In this document: positions 16,662-24,894 of the stretch, one piece after another
Layout: the number at the start of each line of letters is the position of its first letter
How positions within the stretch are numbered: the first letter of the stretch is position 1
Source of the DNA: Patulibacter brassicae
Lineage (GTDB): Bacteria; Actinomycetota; Thermoleophilia; Solirubrobacterales; Solirubrobacteraceae
Direction of reading: 5' to 3'
DNA: 64,000 bases
Assembly: GCF_033949425.1 (NCBI RefSeq)
Contig: NZ_JAXAVX010000008.1
Location: 1 to 64,000 of the forward strand
Notes under the pieces: generated by a model
Told to the model about the DNA's origin: nothing
What the model saw: the letters and a program-made list of their open reading frames with translations, nothing else
The model's database searches: none
Program-made: the position numbers and the translations under genes

Positions 16662-17618
16662 TCAGCGTAGCGCGGGCTCCCGGGAGCCCCCGAGCCCGTC
16701 GTCGTCCTCGTCGTCGTCGGACTCGTGCAGCCACTGCAGGCGCACGTCGTTGCGGTCGATCGACGGCATCTCCTCGATGCCGTTCATGACGGCGCGGACC
16801 TTCAGGTAGTCGGCGGCCTCGCGCACGTCGTGGACGCGGGCGATCGAGAACTTCGTCCGGTCCGCGCACCAGCCCAGGGCGGCGAGCGTGCCCGCCAGCC
16901 GCTCGTCGGGCTCGCGGTGGATGATCGTGCCGACGAAGTACTTGCGCGAGACGGCCAGCAGCAGCGGGTGGCCGTGGACGGAGAGCGCCGGCAGGTCGCG
17001 CAGCACCTCGACGGACTCCTGCGGCATCTTCGCGAAGTCCGGACCGGGATCGAGGACGATCGCGTCGGACCGGACGCCCGCGGCGAGCGCCCGCTCGCGC
17101 AGCTGCCCGAGGACGTTGCGCACGTCGGCCACGACGCGCCCGCCGTAGTCGGGGAAGCGCTCCGTCTTCGGCTCCGCGCGGGTGTGCATGAGCACGATCC
17201 CGGCGCCGTGGGCGGCCACGACGCTCGCCAGGCGCGCGTGGTAGAGGCCGCTGACGTCGTTGATGAGGTGCGCGCCGGCGGCCAGCACGGCCTCGGCGAC
17301 CTCCGGCTTCCACGTGTCGACGGAGACGATCAGGCCGTGCCCGACGAGGCGCTCGACGACCGGCGCGACGCGCTCGATCTCCTCCTTCGCGCTCACCGGC
17401 GGGCGGTGCACGATCCCGGACTCGCCGCCGACGTCGATGATCGTCGCGCCGGCGTCGGCGAGCTCGAGGCCCAGGCGCACGCGCTGCTCGACGGTCTCCA
17501 GCCGGACGCTGTCGCTGAAGGAGTCCGGCGTGCAGTTGACGATCCCCATCAGGAGGGGGTGCCCGGCCCGGAGCGTGAGGGTCCGTTGGCGCAGGCGGAG
17601 GGTCAGCGTGTCGCTCAC
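16662..17618 (-). CDS. folP: Dihydropteroate synthase
   Basis: Condenses 6-hydroxymethyl-7,8-dihydropterin pyrophosphate with p-aminobenzoate in folate synthesis. The 318-residue protein shows the diagnostic LMGIVNCTPDSFSD loop near residue 25, the DVGGESG segment, and LINDVSGL. The C-terminal third contains the HPLLLAVSRKYFVG substrate loop. An acidic DDDEDDD tail of about 30 residues at the C-terminus is not part of the usual enzyme. ATG at 17618 overlaps the stop of the upstream RibD/DHFR-like gene by 4 bp, so both are translated from one message. Confidence 0.95.
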   Translation of the reverse strand: MSDTLTLRLRQRTLTLRAGHPLLMGIVNCTPDSFSDSVRLETVEQRVRLGLELADAGATIIDVGGESGIVHRPPVSAKEEIERVAPVVERLVGHGLIVSVDTWKPEVAEAVLAAGAHLINDVSGLYHARLASVVAAHGAGIVLMHTRAEPKTERFPDYGGRVVADVRNVLGQLRERALAAGVRSDAIVLDPGPDFAKMPQESVEVLRDLPALSVHGHPLLLAVSRKYFVGTIIHREPDERLAGTLAALGWCADRTKFSIARVHDVREAADYLKVRAVMNGIEEMPSIDRNDVRLQWLHESDDDEDDDGLGGSREPALR

Positions 17619-18382
17619 GCGGGGCTCCCGTCGGAGAGATGGAGGTGGTGGAAGAGGACGTCGCCGGAGCGCCAGACGCCCCGCGGGCGCAGCGTCAGCG
17701 GGTCGACCCCGATCGCGCCGTCGAGGATCGTCGGCGCGCCGGTGGTCGCGGTGCCGACGAGCAGCGGCGAGACCGTGAGCAGCAGCTCGTCGAGCAGCCC
17801 GTCGCGAACGAGCGCGGCCAGGAGCGTCGGTCCTCCCTCGCAGGCGACGAGGCCGATCTCGCGGCGGTGCAGCTCCCCGAGCACGGTCGCCGGCGAGGCG
17901 TCGACCACCTGCACGAGCTCGACGGCGCGCGCCTGCTCGAGCGCCGCGTCGGCCTGCTCGGTGACGACGAGCACGCGGGCCTCGTCCTCGTGCAGCACCG
18001 GGACGTCGGCGTCCAGCGATCCCGACCGCGTGACGGTCGCCAGCAGCGGCTCGGGGGTGCGCCCCGCCGTGCGGCGGCGCTCGCGCTGGTCGTCGTCCAG
18101 CACCGTCGCGTAGCGCTCGCGGTTCAGCGTGCCGGTGCCGACGAGCAGGGCGTCGGCGCGCTCGCGGACGCCGCGGAAGATCGCGCGGTCCTCGGGACCG
18201 CCCAGCGCGCCCGAGCGGCCGGCGACGGTCGCGTGGCCGTCGATCGAGGCGACCATCACCCCGATCGTGCGTGGGCGGCCCGGGACCGCCGGCGCGGGAT
18301 CGGCGACGATCGCGTCGAGGACGGCCGCCGCGCCGGTCGGCTCGCCGGGGACGAGGGCGGCGTAGCGCGGCGGCTCGCTCAC
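17615..18382 (-). CDS. RibD C-terminal / dihydrofolate-reductase-like protein
   Basis: A 255-residue NADPH-dependent reductase fold of the RibD_C family, with PRTIGVMVASIDGHATVAGRSG near residue 40, the RADALLVGTGTLNRERY loop, and a late GLVACEGGPTLLAALVRDGLLDEL motif. There is no deaminase domain, unlike bifunctional riboflavin RibD. The start is a GTG at 18382 overlapping the previous stop (GTGA). Its direct coupling to folP makes a dihydrofolate or dihydropterin reductase role plausible; in mycobacteria a RibD-like protein is known to substitute for DHFR. Riboflavin biosynthesis is the alternative. Confidence 0.85.
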   Translation of the reverse strand: MSEPPRYAALVPGEPTGAAAVLDAIVADPAPAVPGRPRTIGVMVASIDGHATVAGRSGALGGPEDRAIFRGVRERADALLVGTGTLNRERYATVLDDDQRERRRTAGRTPEPLLATVTRSGSLDADVPVLHEDEARVLVVTEQADAALEQARAVELVQVVDASPATVLGELHRREIGLVACEGGPTLLAALVRDGLLDELLLTVSPLLVGTATTGAPTILDGAIGVDPLTLRPRGVWRSGDVLFHHLHLSDGSPA

Positions 18383-19839
18383 CCGCGCACGACGATGATC
18401 GTGTGCGTCGTCGCCGCGGCGGTCGCCACGCCCGGGACCTGCAGCGCGCTCTCGTCGGTGCTCGGCGTCGTCGGGGTCGGCCCGTCGTCGTCGCCGCCGA
18501 GGAACGTCAGCGCGAGCACGACGAGCAGGGCGACGAGGAGGATCCCCAGCACGAGGACCTGCCAGCGCGGGGCGCGGCGGCGGGGCCCGATCGGCTGCAG
18601 GCGCTCGGCGACGAGCGGGCCCTCGTGGTCGTCCCAGTCGTCGTCGTCCCAGGAGCCGCCGTCCTCGAGGTGCTCGTCGTCCTCGTCGGTGACGTGCTCG
18701 GGGTGGGACGGCTGCGGGACGTCGTGGTGCACCGCCTCGTCCTGCGCGAGGCCCAGCGCGGCGACCTCGGCCGAGGACCACTCGACCGTCGCGTCGGGAT
18801 CGACCGGCTCGCCGCCGGGACCGACGGGCTGCGCCGGCGCGGGGCCCTCGTCGGCGGGGGCGCCGGGCGCCGGGCCGGGCGTGATCGCCGTCGGCTCCTC
18901 GAGCGGCGCGGGGTCGTCGGCGGGCGCGGGCGCCAGCGGCTCGCCGGTGGCGGGCTCCGGCGTGGCCGCGGGCGCGACGGGCGACGGGTCGACCGCGGCG
19001 GGCGCGGGCGACGCGGCGGGCGCCGGCGACGCGGCGGGCGCGACGGCCTCGGGCTCGGCGGCCGGGGCGCTCGGGGCCGGCGCCTGGACCTGGGCGGCCG
19101 CGGCGACGACCGCCTCGCGCAGGCCCTCCGGTGCCGCGGTGCGCGTCCAGGCGCGGTACGACAGGCCGGCCTCCTCGAGCGCGTCGACGACGCTGCGACG
19201 CTCGTCGCCGCCCTCGAGCCAGCGGGCCAGGGTCAGGCGCGCCTCGGCCCCGCGCAGCTGCCCGTCCTGGCGCAGCGCGGCGAGGGCGATCGCCTGGCGC
19301 GCCTCGGGCGTCGTCAGCGCCTCGCTGGCGATCGAGCTGCCGCGCATCGCGTCGCGGAGCATGAGGCGGGCCTGGGCCAGGACGGCCGCGAGCACCGACG
19401 GATCGGCGCGCAGCAGGGTCGCGAGGTCGTTGTGGTCCAGCCGGCTGAGGCCGCGCAGGGCGAGGATCTCGCGCTGGTCGACCGGCAGCACGCGGTTGGC
19501 CTTGACGACCGACGCCTGCAGGCTGGCCATCGGGACGTTCGCCTCGTCGTGCGCGCGCAGCTGGGCGGCGTACTCGGGGTTCGCCTCGATCTGGCCGAGC
19601 ATCTGGCGCGCGTGCCAGCAGCCCATGAGCAGGAGGTCGCGCTCGTCCAGCCCGGCGGGGGCGTCGGCCGGGATCCGCTCGGCGGTGGCGCTGAACGCGG
19701 CCACGGTCGCGTGCCAGGCCGCGCCGGGACTGTCCGTGACCCGCAGGGTCAGGTTGTAGACCGTCTCGCCGTCGCGGTCGAAGCGGGCCGCGGTGACGGT
19801 CGCCGGGGTGGGCGTGGGGGGCTCAGCTGCGCTCGACAT
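18379..19839 (-). CDS. Sigma-region-like HTH protein with Pro/Ala linker and C-terminal membrane anchor
   Basis: A 486-residue protein I cannot assign to a named family. Residues about 50-200 are helical and resemble the end of a sigma-70-type factor: a helix pair with NRVLPVDQREILALRGLSRLDHNDLATLLRADPSVLAAVLAQAR looks like a region-4 HTH. A long Ala/Pro/Glu low-complexity stretch (about 255-365) and an acidic His/Asp-rich segment follow. Then come an Arg-rich stop-transfer (PRRRAPRW), one membrane helix (VLVLGILLVALLVVLALTF) and a short outside tail. The layout suggests a membrane-tethered cytoplasmic regulator. It is the first gene of the operon with the RibD-like gene and folP; TAGGAT lies 14 nt before the start. 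Confidence 0.7.
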   Translation of the reverse strand: MSSAAEPPTPTPATVTAARFDRDGETVYNLTLRVTDSPGAAWHATVAAFSATAERIPADAPAGLDERDLLLMGCWHARQMLGQIEANPEYAAQLRAHDEANVPMASLQASVVKANRVLPVDQREILALRGLSRLDHNDLATLLRADPSVLAAVLAQARLMLRDAMRGSSIASEALTTPEARQAIALAALRQDGQLRGAEARLTLARWLEGGDERRSVVDALEEAGLSYRAWTRTAAPEGLREAVVAAAAQVQAPAPSAPAAEPEAVAPAASPAPAASPAPAAVDPSPVAPAATPEPATGEPLAPAPADDPAPLEEPTAITPGPAPGAPADEGPAPAQPVGPGGEPVDPDATVEWSSAEVAALGLAQDEAVHHDVPQPSHPEHVTDEDDEHLEDGGSWDDDDWDDHEGPLVAERLQPIGPRRRAPRWQVLVLGILLVALLVVLALTFLGGDDDGPTPTTPSTDESALQVPGVATAAATTHTIIVVRG

Positions 19840-19856
19840 CCCGATCGGCCCCGATC

Positions 19857-21593
19857 CTAGGCGCTCGCGCGGTCGGGGGGCGCGACCGAGGTCGACCCTT
19901 CGTCCAGCCCGGGGGCGCCCACCGCCGCGGGGACGAGCCCCTCCAGGCGCGCCTCCTCCCGGAAGTCCTCGACCGCGGCGGCGGTCGCGGCGGCGTCCCA
20001 GCCGCGCTCGGGCGCCATCGCCTCGGCGACGACGCGGACCGCCGCGGCGTCGTCGGAGAGCAGCCGGCGCGCGGCGGTCAGGCCGAGCCGCGTGCGGCGC
20101 AGCAGCGCGTCCCCCACGCTCAGCGCCTGCTCGTGCCGGGCGGCGTGGACGACCTCGGCCAGCAGGTCGACCGGGCCGTCGTCGACGACGAAGGACGCGA
20201 GCTCCGGCCGGGCCTCGGCGAGCGCGAGGACGTCGCGCGCGACCGAGCCGTAGCGGGCGGCGAGCTGGTCGCGCACGTCCTGGGTGGTGCCCTCGACGTG
20301 CGGCAGGCGCAGCGGGTCGATCGGCTGGCCCAGCGGCAGGCGGTCGGTGCGGCACGGGGCCTGGCGCCCCTCCCGCTCCACGAGCCGGTCGACGGTCTGC
20401 TTCGCCATCCGCCGCCAGGTCGTGAGCTTGCCGCCGGTGATCGTGAGCATCCCCGACGACGTCTCGTAGAGCTCGGCGCGGCGCGAGATGTCGACGGAGC
20501 GCTTCGGGTCGCCGCTGGAGATCAGCGGCCGCACGCCGGCGTAGGCACCCTGGACGTCGTCGGCGGTCAGCGACGTGCCGAAGAACGCGTTGACCCCGTC
20601 GAGGATGTACGTCACGTCCTCGACCGGCGGCGGCACGTGGTCGAGGTCGCGGCGGTCGTACTCGTTGTCCGTCGTGCCGACGAGCGTGCGCCCGAGCCAC
20701 GGCAGGGCGAACATGAACCGCCCGCCGCCCGAGGGGACGATCGCGCCGGAGCGCAGCGGCAGCTTCTCGACCGGCAGCGTCACGTGCGTGCCGCGCGAGG
20801 GCCGGATGACCGGGACCTCGGCCTCGTCGCGCAGCTCGGCCGGCCGCAGGCGGTCGGCCCAGACGCCGGTGGCGTTGACGACCGCGGCGGCGCGGATCGG
20901 GAACCGCTCGCCGGACACGCGGTCCAGGACCTGGACGCCCTCGGCCCACCCGTCGCGCTCGAGGAGCTCCAGCACCTCGATCCGGTTCAGGCAGACCGCG
21001 CCGAAGCGCTCGGCCTCCTGGAGGATCGTCAGCACGAGCCGGCTGTCGTCGGTCTGGCAGTCGTAGAAGAGGTGGCCGCCCGTCGGGCCGCGGCCCGCGA
21101 GCGCCGGCAGGTGCTCGACGACCTCGTGCGGGTCCAGCGCGCGGTGGCGGTCCGGGCTCCACGCCTTCTCCTCGTCGGAGAGCGCGCGGCGCCGGCGGCG
21201 CCCGCCGCGCCGGGCGTCCACGGCCAGGACGTCGTAGAGGTTCAGGCCGACGCCGGTGATCCGGTCCGGTCGCCCCTGCCCGGCCGCGGCGACGACGAGC
21301 GGCAGCGGCGTGACGAGGTGCGGCGCCAGCCGCGCGTTGATCTGCCGCTCCAGCAGCGCCTCGCGCACGAGCCCGAGGTCGAAGCTCGAGAGGTAGCGCA
21401 GGCCGCCGTGGACGAGCTTCGAGCTGCGGCTGGACGTGCCGGACGCGTAGTCGGCGCGCTCGACGAGCGCGACGGAGAACCCGCGCGACGCCGCGTCGAG
21501 GGCCACGCCGGCGCCGGTGACGCCACCGCCGACCACCACGACGTCGAAGGTCTCCTCCGCCAGGGCGGACAGCGCGTCGGAGCGTTCGAGCAC
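19857..21593 (-). CDS. glpD: Glycerol-3-phosphate dehydrogenase (FAD-dependent)
   Basis: Oxidises sn-glycerol-3-phosphate to dihydroxyacetone phosphate at the membrane and passes electrons to quinone. The 578-residue protein has the N-terminal FAD-binding motif VVVGGGVTGAGVALDAASRG, the GlpD signature YASGTSSRSSKLVHGGLRYL, GLNLYDVLA, a middle segment VNATGVWAD, and GMLTITGGKLTTWRRMA before the C-terminal GlpD cap domain. The start is a GTG at 21593 (VLERSDAL); longer frames only add low-complexity residues. It lies downstream of, and on the opposite strand from, the pspC operon. The length is normal for GlpD. Confidence 0.95.
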   Translation of the reverse strand: MLERSDALSALAEETFDVVVVGGGVTGAGVALDAASRGFSVALVERADYASGTSSRSSKLVHGGLRYLSSFDLGLVREALLERQINARLAPHLVTPLPLVVAAAGQGRPDRITGVGLNLYDVLAVDARRGGRRRRRALSDEEKAWSPDRHRALDPHEVVEHLPALAGRGPTGGHLFYDCQTDDSRLVLTILQEAERFGAVCLNRIEVLELLERDGWAEGVQVLDRVSGERFPIRAAAVVNATGVWADRLRPAELRDEAEVPVIRPSRGTHVTLPVEKLPLRSGAIVPSGGGRFMFALPWLGRTLVGTTDNEYDRRDLDHVPPPVEDVTYILDGVNAFFGTSLTADDVQGAYAGVRPLISSGDPKRSVDISRRAELYETSSGMLTITGGKLTTWRRMAKQTVDRLVEREGRQAPCRTDRLPLGQPIDPLRLPHVEGTTQDVRDQLAARYGSVARDVLALAEARPELASFVVDDGPVDLLAEVVHAARHEQALSVGDALLRRTRLGLTAARRLLSDDAAAVRVVAEAMAPERGWDAAATAAAVEDFREEARLEGLVPAAVGAPGLDEGSTSVAPPDRASA

Positions 21594-21812
21594 GGCGCCA
21601 GGATCGCAGCCGGGGCCGCCGGACGCGAGCGGCCGGGGACCGCGAGGCCGCCCGGCGCGGCCGGCCGCAGGATCGCGATCCCGATCCCTGCCACGCCCCG
21701 GGGGTCCGCCGCAGCGGGGACACTCCGGGTCGGACCCGGGGCATCCCCCATGGTGCGCGGGGCCGCCCCGTTGCACCCTGGTGACGTCCCGTCCGTCCGC
21801 CAGGAGCACCCG

Positions 21813-22880
21813 ATGCCCGATCCCACGCCCGACCCCTCCCCCGACGAGCCGACCGTCGCACGGCCGTCGCCCGACGACGCGCCGACCGGCGCCGGCGCGG
21901 ACCCCGCCGGTGGCGCCGAGCGCGGGCTCCTGCGCTCCTCGACCGACCGCGTCCTCTTCGGCGTCTGCGGCGGCATCGGCGAGCGCTACGGCGTGGAGCC
22001 GATCCTCATCCGGATCGCGTTCGTCATCGCCGTGTTCTTCGGCGGCTCGGGCCTGCTCTTCTACCTCGCCGCGGCGATCCTCGTGCCCAGCGCGGCCGCT
22101 CCCGCGGCCGGCGCTCCGGGGGCGGCCGCCGCGGGCACCGCCGCCAGCGGCGCGGCGCGCCTGCTCGTCGGCATGGCCGCGATCCTCGCGAGCCTCGTCG
22201 GGCTCGCCGCCGTGGCGGCGCTCGGCTTCGGCCTGACCGCGTTCTTCGGCGGATGGCCGGTGGCGGTCCTGCTCGTCCTGCTCGGCGTCGTGCTCATCGT
22301 CAGCGCGCGCAGCCGCCCGGCCTCCGCCGCGCTGCTGCTCGTCATCGTGTCGCTGGCGATCCCCGCCAGCGCGGCGGTGATCGGCGACGTGCGCGTCGAC
22401 GACACGGTCGGCGAGCGGACGTTCGCGCCGGTCTCCGCGCCGATCGCCCGCGAGGGCTCGCGGCTGGGCATCGGCGAGCTCACCGTCGACCTGCGCGACC
22501 TCGACGCCCCACGGCGCGGCCGCCCGCTGCGGATCCCCGCCCGCGTCGACGTCGGCCACCTCCTCGTGCGCCTGCCGTCGGACCGCTGCATCACGTGGCG
22601 GATCCGCAGCGACCTGCGCGTCGCGGGCGAGCTCGTCAGCAGCGGCGACAGCTTCGGCCCCGCCCGGACCTTCCTCAGCGGCACCGGCGAGCGCGAGCTG
22701 GAGATCGACCCCGGCGGACGCCGTCGGCCCGTGGTGGAGCTCGACCTGCGCGTCGGCGTCGGCCAGATCGACATCGTCCACGGCTCCGACGGCGACCAGC
22801 AGGGCGCGGTGCGCAGCGGCTGGCGCTCCGGCGACCGCGGCGCGACGCTGCGGACGGCCGCCTGCGAGGAGCGGCGTTGA
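21813..22880 (+). CDS. PspC-domain membrane protein
   Basis: A 355-residue protein with a Pro/Asp-rich N-terminus, then a PspC domain at about residues 40-85 (LLRSSTDRVLFGVCGGIGERYGVEP, IRIAFVIAVFFGGSGLLFYLAAAILVP). Three or four more hydrophobic segments follow, and the C-terminal soluble beta-rich part (DVGHLLVRLP, VGVGQIDIVHG) resembles the cell-wall-active antibiotic response/LiaF-type domain. AGGAG precedes the ATG. It is the first gene of a three-gene operon with a histidine kinase and LuxR regulator, the arrangement known for envelope-stress systems in actinobacteria. Confidence 0.88.
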   Translation: MPDPTPDPSPDEPTVARPSPDDAPTGAGADPAGGAERGLLRSSTDRVLFGVCGGIGERYGVEPILIRIAFVIAVFFGGSGLLFYLAAAILVPSAAAPAAGAPGAAAAGTAASGAARLLVGMAAILASLVGLAAVAALGFGLTAFFGGWPVAVLLVLLGVVLIVSARSRPASAALLLVIVSLAIPASAAVIGDVRVDDTVGERTFAPVSAPIAREGSRLGIGELTVDLRDLDAPRRGRPLRIPARVDVGHLLVRLPSDRCITWRIRSDLRVAGELVSSGDSFGPARTFLSGTGERELEIDPGGRRRPVVELDLRVGVGQIDIVHGSDGDQQGAVRSGWRSGDRGATLRTAACEERR

Positions 22881-24139
22881 GCCAGCCGGTGACCGCGGTC
22901 CGCCTGGCCGGCGTCCTGACGATCCTCGTCGGCGCCGCGCTGGGATGGGCGGAGACCTCCGGGCAGCGCCTCTGCGACGCGCTGCTCGCCGGGACCGTCG
23001 CGGTCACCGTGCTCGTGGCCCTGCCGCTGTGGCTCGTCCTGGCGATCCAGCGTCGGCGCGCCCGCCGCGCGCTCGCCACCGGGCCACGGGCCCCGGCGCC
23101 CGAGCTCGCGGTCCCCGTCGACCGCCGCGCCGCCTCCGGCACCGTCCTCGGGCTCGTCGGCGTCGCGCTGGCGCTCCTCGGGCTCCAGTGGCTGCTGGGC
23201 GTCGACTTCTGGGCGCTGCTGCTGCTGAGCGCCGGCGGGCTGCTCGTCTGGTCCCAGGCCGTGGGTGCCGAGCTCGCGCAGCCGACCGGACGCGCGCCGA
23301 GCGGCTGGGAGCGCCTGCTCGGCGTGCCGCGGATGCTCGGTCGCCGACCCGGCGCGGACGGCGGGCGCGACGCGCTCGTGCTCGCCGCCGGCATCGCCCT
23401 CGTCGTCCTCGGCGCGCTCGCGCTGCTGTCGTCGCAGGGCGCGCTGGCCTGGAGCCGCAGCAGCCTGCTGCAGACCGTCGTCGTGCTCGTGGCGCTGACG
23501 GTCGTCGTCGCCCCGTTCTGGCGGCGCCTCTCGCGCCGCGCGACCGCCGAGCGCAACGAGCGGATCCGCAGCGACGAGCGCGCCGAGGTGGCCGCCCACC
23601 TCCACGACTCGGTGCTGCAGACCCTCGCGCTCATCCAGCGCCGCAGCGACGACCCGCGCGAGGTCGCGCGGCTCGCGCGCGGCCAGGAGCGCGAGCTGCG
23701 CCTGTGGCTGTCCGGCCGCAGCGAGCGTCCCGACGACGAGACGATGGCGGCGCTGCGCGCCGCCGCCGCGGCCGTCGAGCTCGAGCACGGCGTGGAGGTC
23801 GACGTCGTCACCACCGGCGAGCGGGCGCTGGACGACCGCGCCGCCGCGCTCGTCGCCGCCGCCCGCGAGGCGATCGCCAACGCGGCCCGGCACGCCGGGA
23901 CCGACGCCCAGGGCATGCCGCAGGCCGTCCAGGTCTTCGCCGAGGTGACCGGCGACCGGCTCGAGGTCTTCGTCCGCGACCGCGGACGCGGCTTCGACCC
24001 CGACGCGGTGCCCGCCGACCGCCGCGGGGTGCGCGAGTCGATCGTCGGCCGCCTGCGTCGCGCCGGCGGGCGCGCCACCATCCACTCGGCCCCCGGACAG
24101 GGGACCGAGGTCGAGCTCTCCCTGCCCCTCGACGCCTGA
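22877..24139 (+). CDS. Envelope-stress sensor histidine kinase (HisKA_3/NarX type)
   Basis: A 420-residue kinase with five or six membrane helices in residues 1-215, then a HisKA_3 dimerisation motif ERAEVAAHLHDSVLQTLALIQ (His at about residue 250) and a HATPase domain with AREAIANAARHAG, DRGRGFDPDAVP and GTEVELSLPL. The start is a TTG at 22877 that overlaps the pspC stop (TTGA) and is preceded by GAGGAGCGG; a GTG 12 bp later is the alternative. The PspC domain is supplied by the upstream gene instead of being fused to the kinase. The partner is the LuxR regulator 19 bp downstream. Confidence 0.9.
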   Translation: MSQPVTAVRLAGVLTILVGAALGWAETSGQRLCDALLAGTVAVTVLVALPLWLVLAIQRRRARRALATGPRAPAPELAVPVDRRAASGTVLGLVGVALALLGLQWLLGVDFWALLLLSAGGLLVWSQAVGAELAQPTGRAPSGWERLLGVPRMLGRRPGADGGRDALVLAAGIALVVLGALALLSSQGALAWSRSSLLQTVVVLVALTVVVAPFWRRLSRRATAERNERIRSDERAEVAAHLHDSVLQTLALIQRRSDDPREVARLARGQERELRLWLSGRSERPDDETMAALRAAAAAVELEHGVEVDVVTTGERALDDRAAALVAAAREAIANAARHAGTDAQGMPQAVQVFAEVTGDRLEVFVRDRGRGFDPDAVPADRRGVRESIVGRLRRAGGRATIHSAPGQGTEVELSLPLDA

Positions 24140-24158
24140 CCCCGGCGACCGGAGCCCC

Positions 24159-24833
24159 ATGACCACGCAGCCGCCCACCGTCGTCCTCGTCGACGACCAC
24201 GCCCTCTTCCGCGCCGGGGTGCGCGCCGAGCTCGAGCAGGGCGACGGCCACGCCACCGTCCTGGGCGAGGCGGGCGACGTCGACGAGGCCGTGCGCCTCG
24301 TGCTGGACCGCGAGCCCGACGTGGTGCTGCTCGACGTCCACATGCCGGGCGGCGGCGGGGTCGAGGTGCTGCGCCGCGTGCACGAGCGCCGCCCGGGGCA
24401 GCGGTTCCTCGCGCTGTCCGTCTCCGACGAGCCGGCCGACGTCATCGCGCTGATCCGCGCCGGGGCCCGCGGCTACGTCACGAAGACGATCTCGGGCACC
24501 GAGCTCGTCGACGCGCTCGGTCGCGTCCGGGCCGGCGACGCGGTCTTCTCGCCCCGGCTGGCGGGCTTCGTCCTCGACGCCTTCGCCGGCCGGCTCGAGG
24601 AGGCGGGCCTGGCGCAGGGCGAGGTCGATCCCGAGCTCGACCAGCTCACCGATCGCGAGCGCGAGGTCCTGCGGCTCATCGCCCGCGGCTACCTCTACAA
24701 GGAGGTCGCGCTGCGGCTGTCGATCAGCCCGAAGACCGTCGAGCACCACGTCTCGGCCGTGCTGCGCAAGCTCCAGCTCTCCAACCGCCACGAGCTCACG
24801 CGCTGGGCGGCCGAGCGGCGGCTCGTGGACTGA
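24159..24833 (+). CDS. LuxR/NarL-family response regulator
   Basis: A 224-residue regulator. The receiver domain carries VLVDDHALFRAGVRAEL, the phospho-Asp in DVVLLDVHMPGGGG and the RAGARGYVTKTIS segment with the conserved Lys. The C-terminal LuxR HTH reads LTDREREVLRLIARGYLYKEVALRLSISPKTVEHHVS. It follows the kinase gene by 19 bp in the pspC operon and is expected to be phosphorylated by that kinase and to bind this operon or other envelope-stress promoters. CGGAG lies before the ATG. Confidence 0.95.
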   Translation: MTTQPPTVVLVDDHALFRAGVRAELEQGDGHATVLGEAGDVDEAVRLVLDREPDVVLLDVHMPGGGGVEVLRRVHERRPGQRFLALSVSDEPADVIALIRAGARGYVTKTISGTELVDALGRVRAGDAVFSPRLAGFVLDAFAGRLEEAGLAQGEVDPELDQLTDREREVLRLIARGYLYKEVALRLSISPKTVEHHVSAVLRKLQLSNRHELTRWAAERRLVD

Positions 24834-24844
24834 GTCCCACGCCG

Positions 24845-24863
24845 CTCGCCGTCGGACGGCGAG
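24845..24863 (+). terminator. Hairpin after the pspC operon
   Basis: CTCGCCG and CGGCGAG form a 7-bp stem with loop TCGGA, 11 bp after the regulator stop. No U-tract follows, so termination efficiency is unclear. Confidence 0.45.
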
Positions 24864-24880
24864 TCGACCCTACGCATGAG

Positions 24881-24886
24881 TAGGAT
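24881..24886 (+). promoter_or_regulatory. -10 box of the SDR gene (near-leaderless)
   Basis: TAGGAT ends 8 nt before the ATG at 24895. There is no Shine-Dalgarno sequence in between. Confidence 0.5.
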
Positions 24887-24894
24887 CGCCGCCC

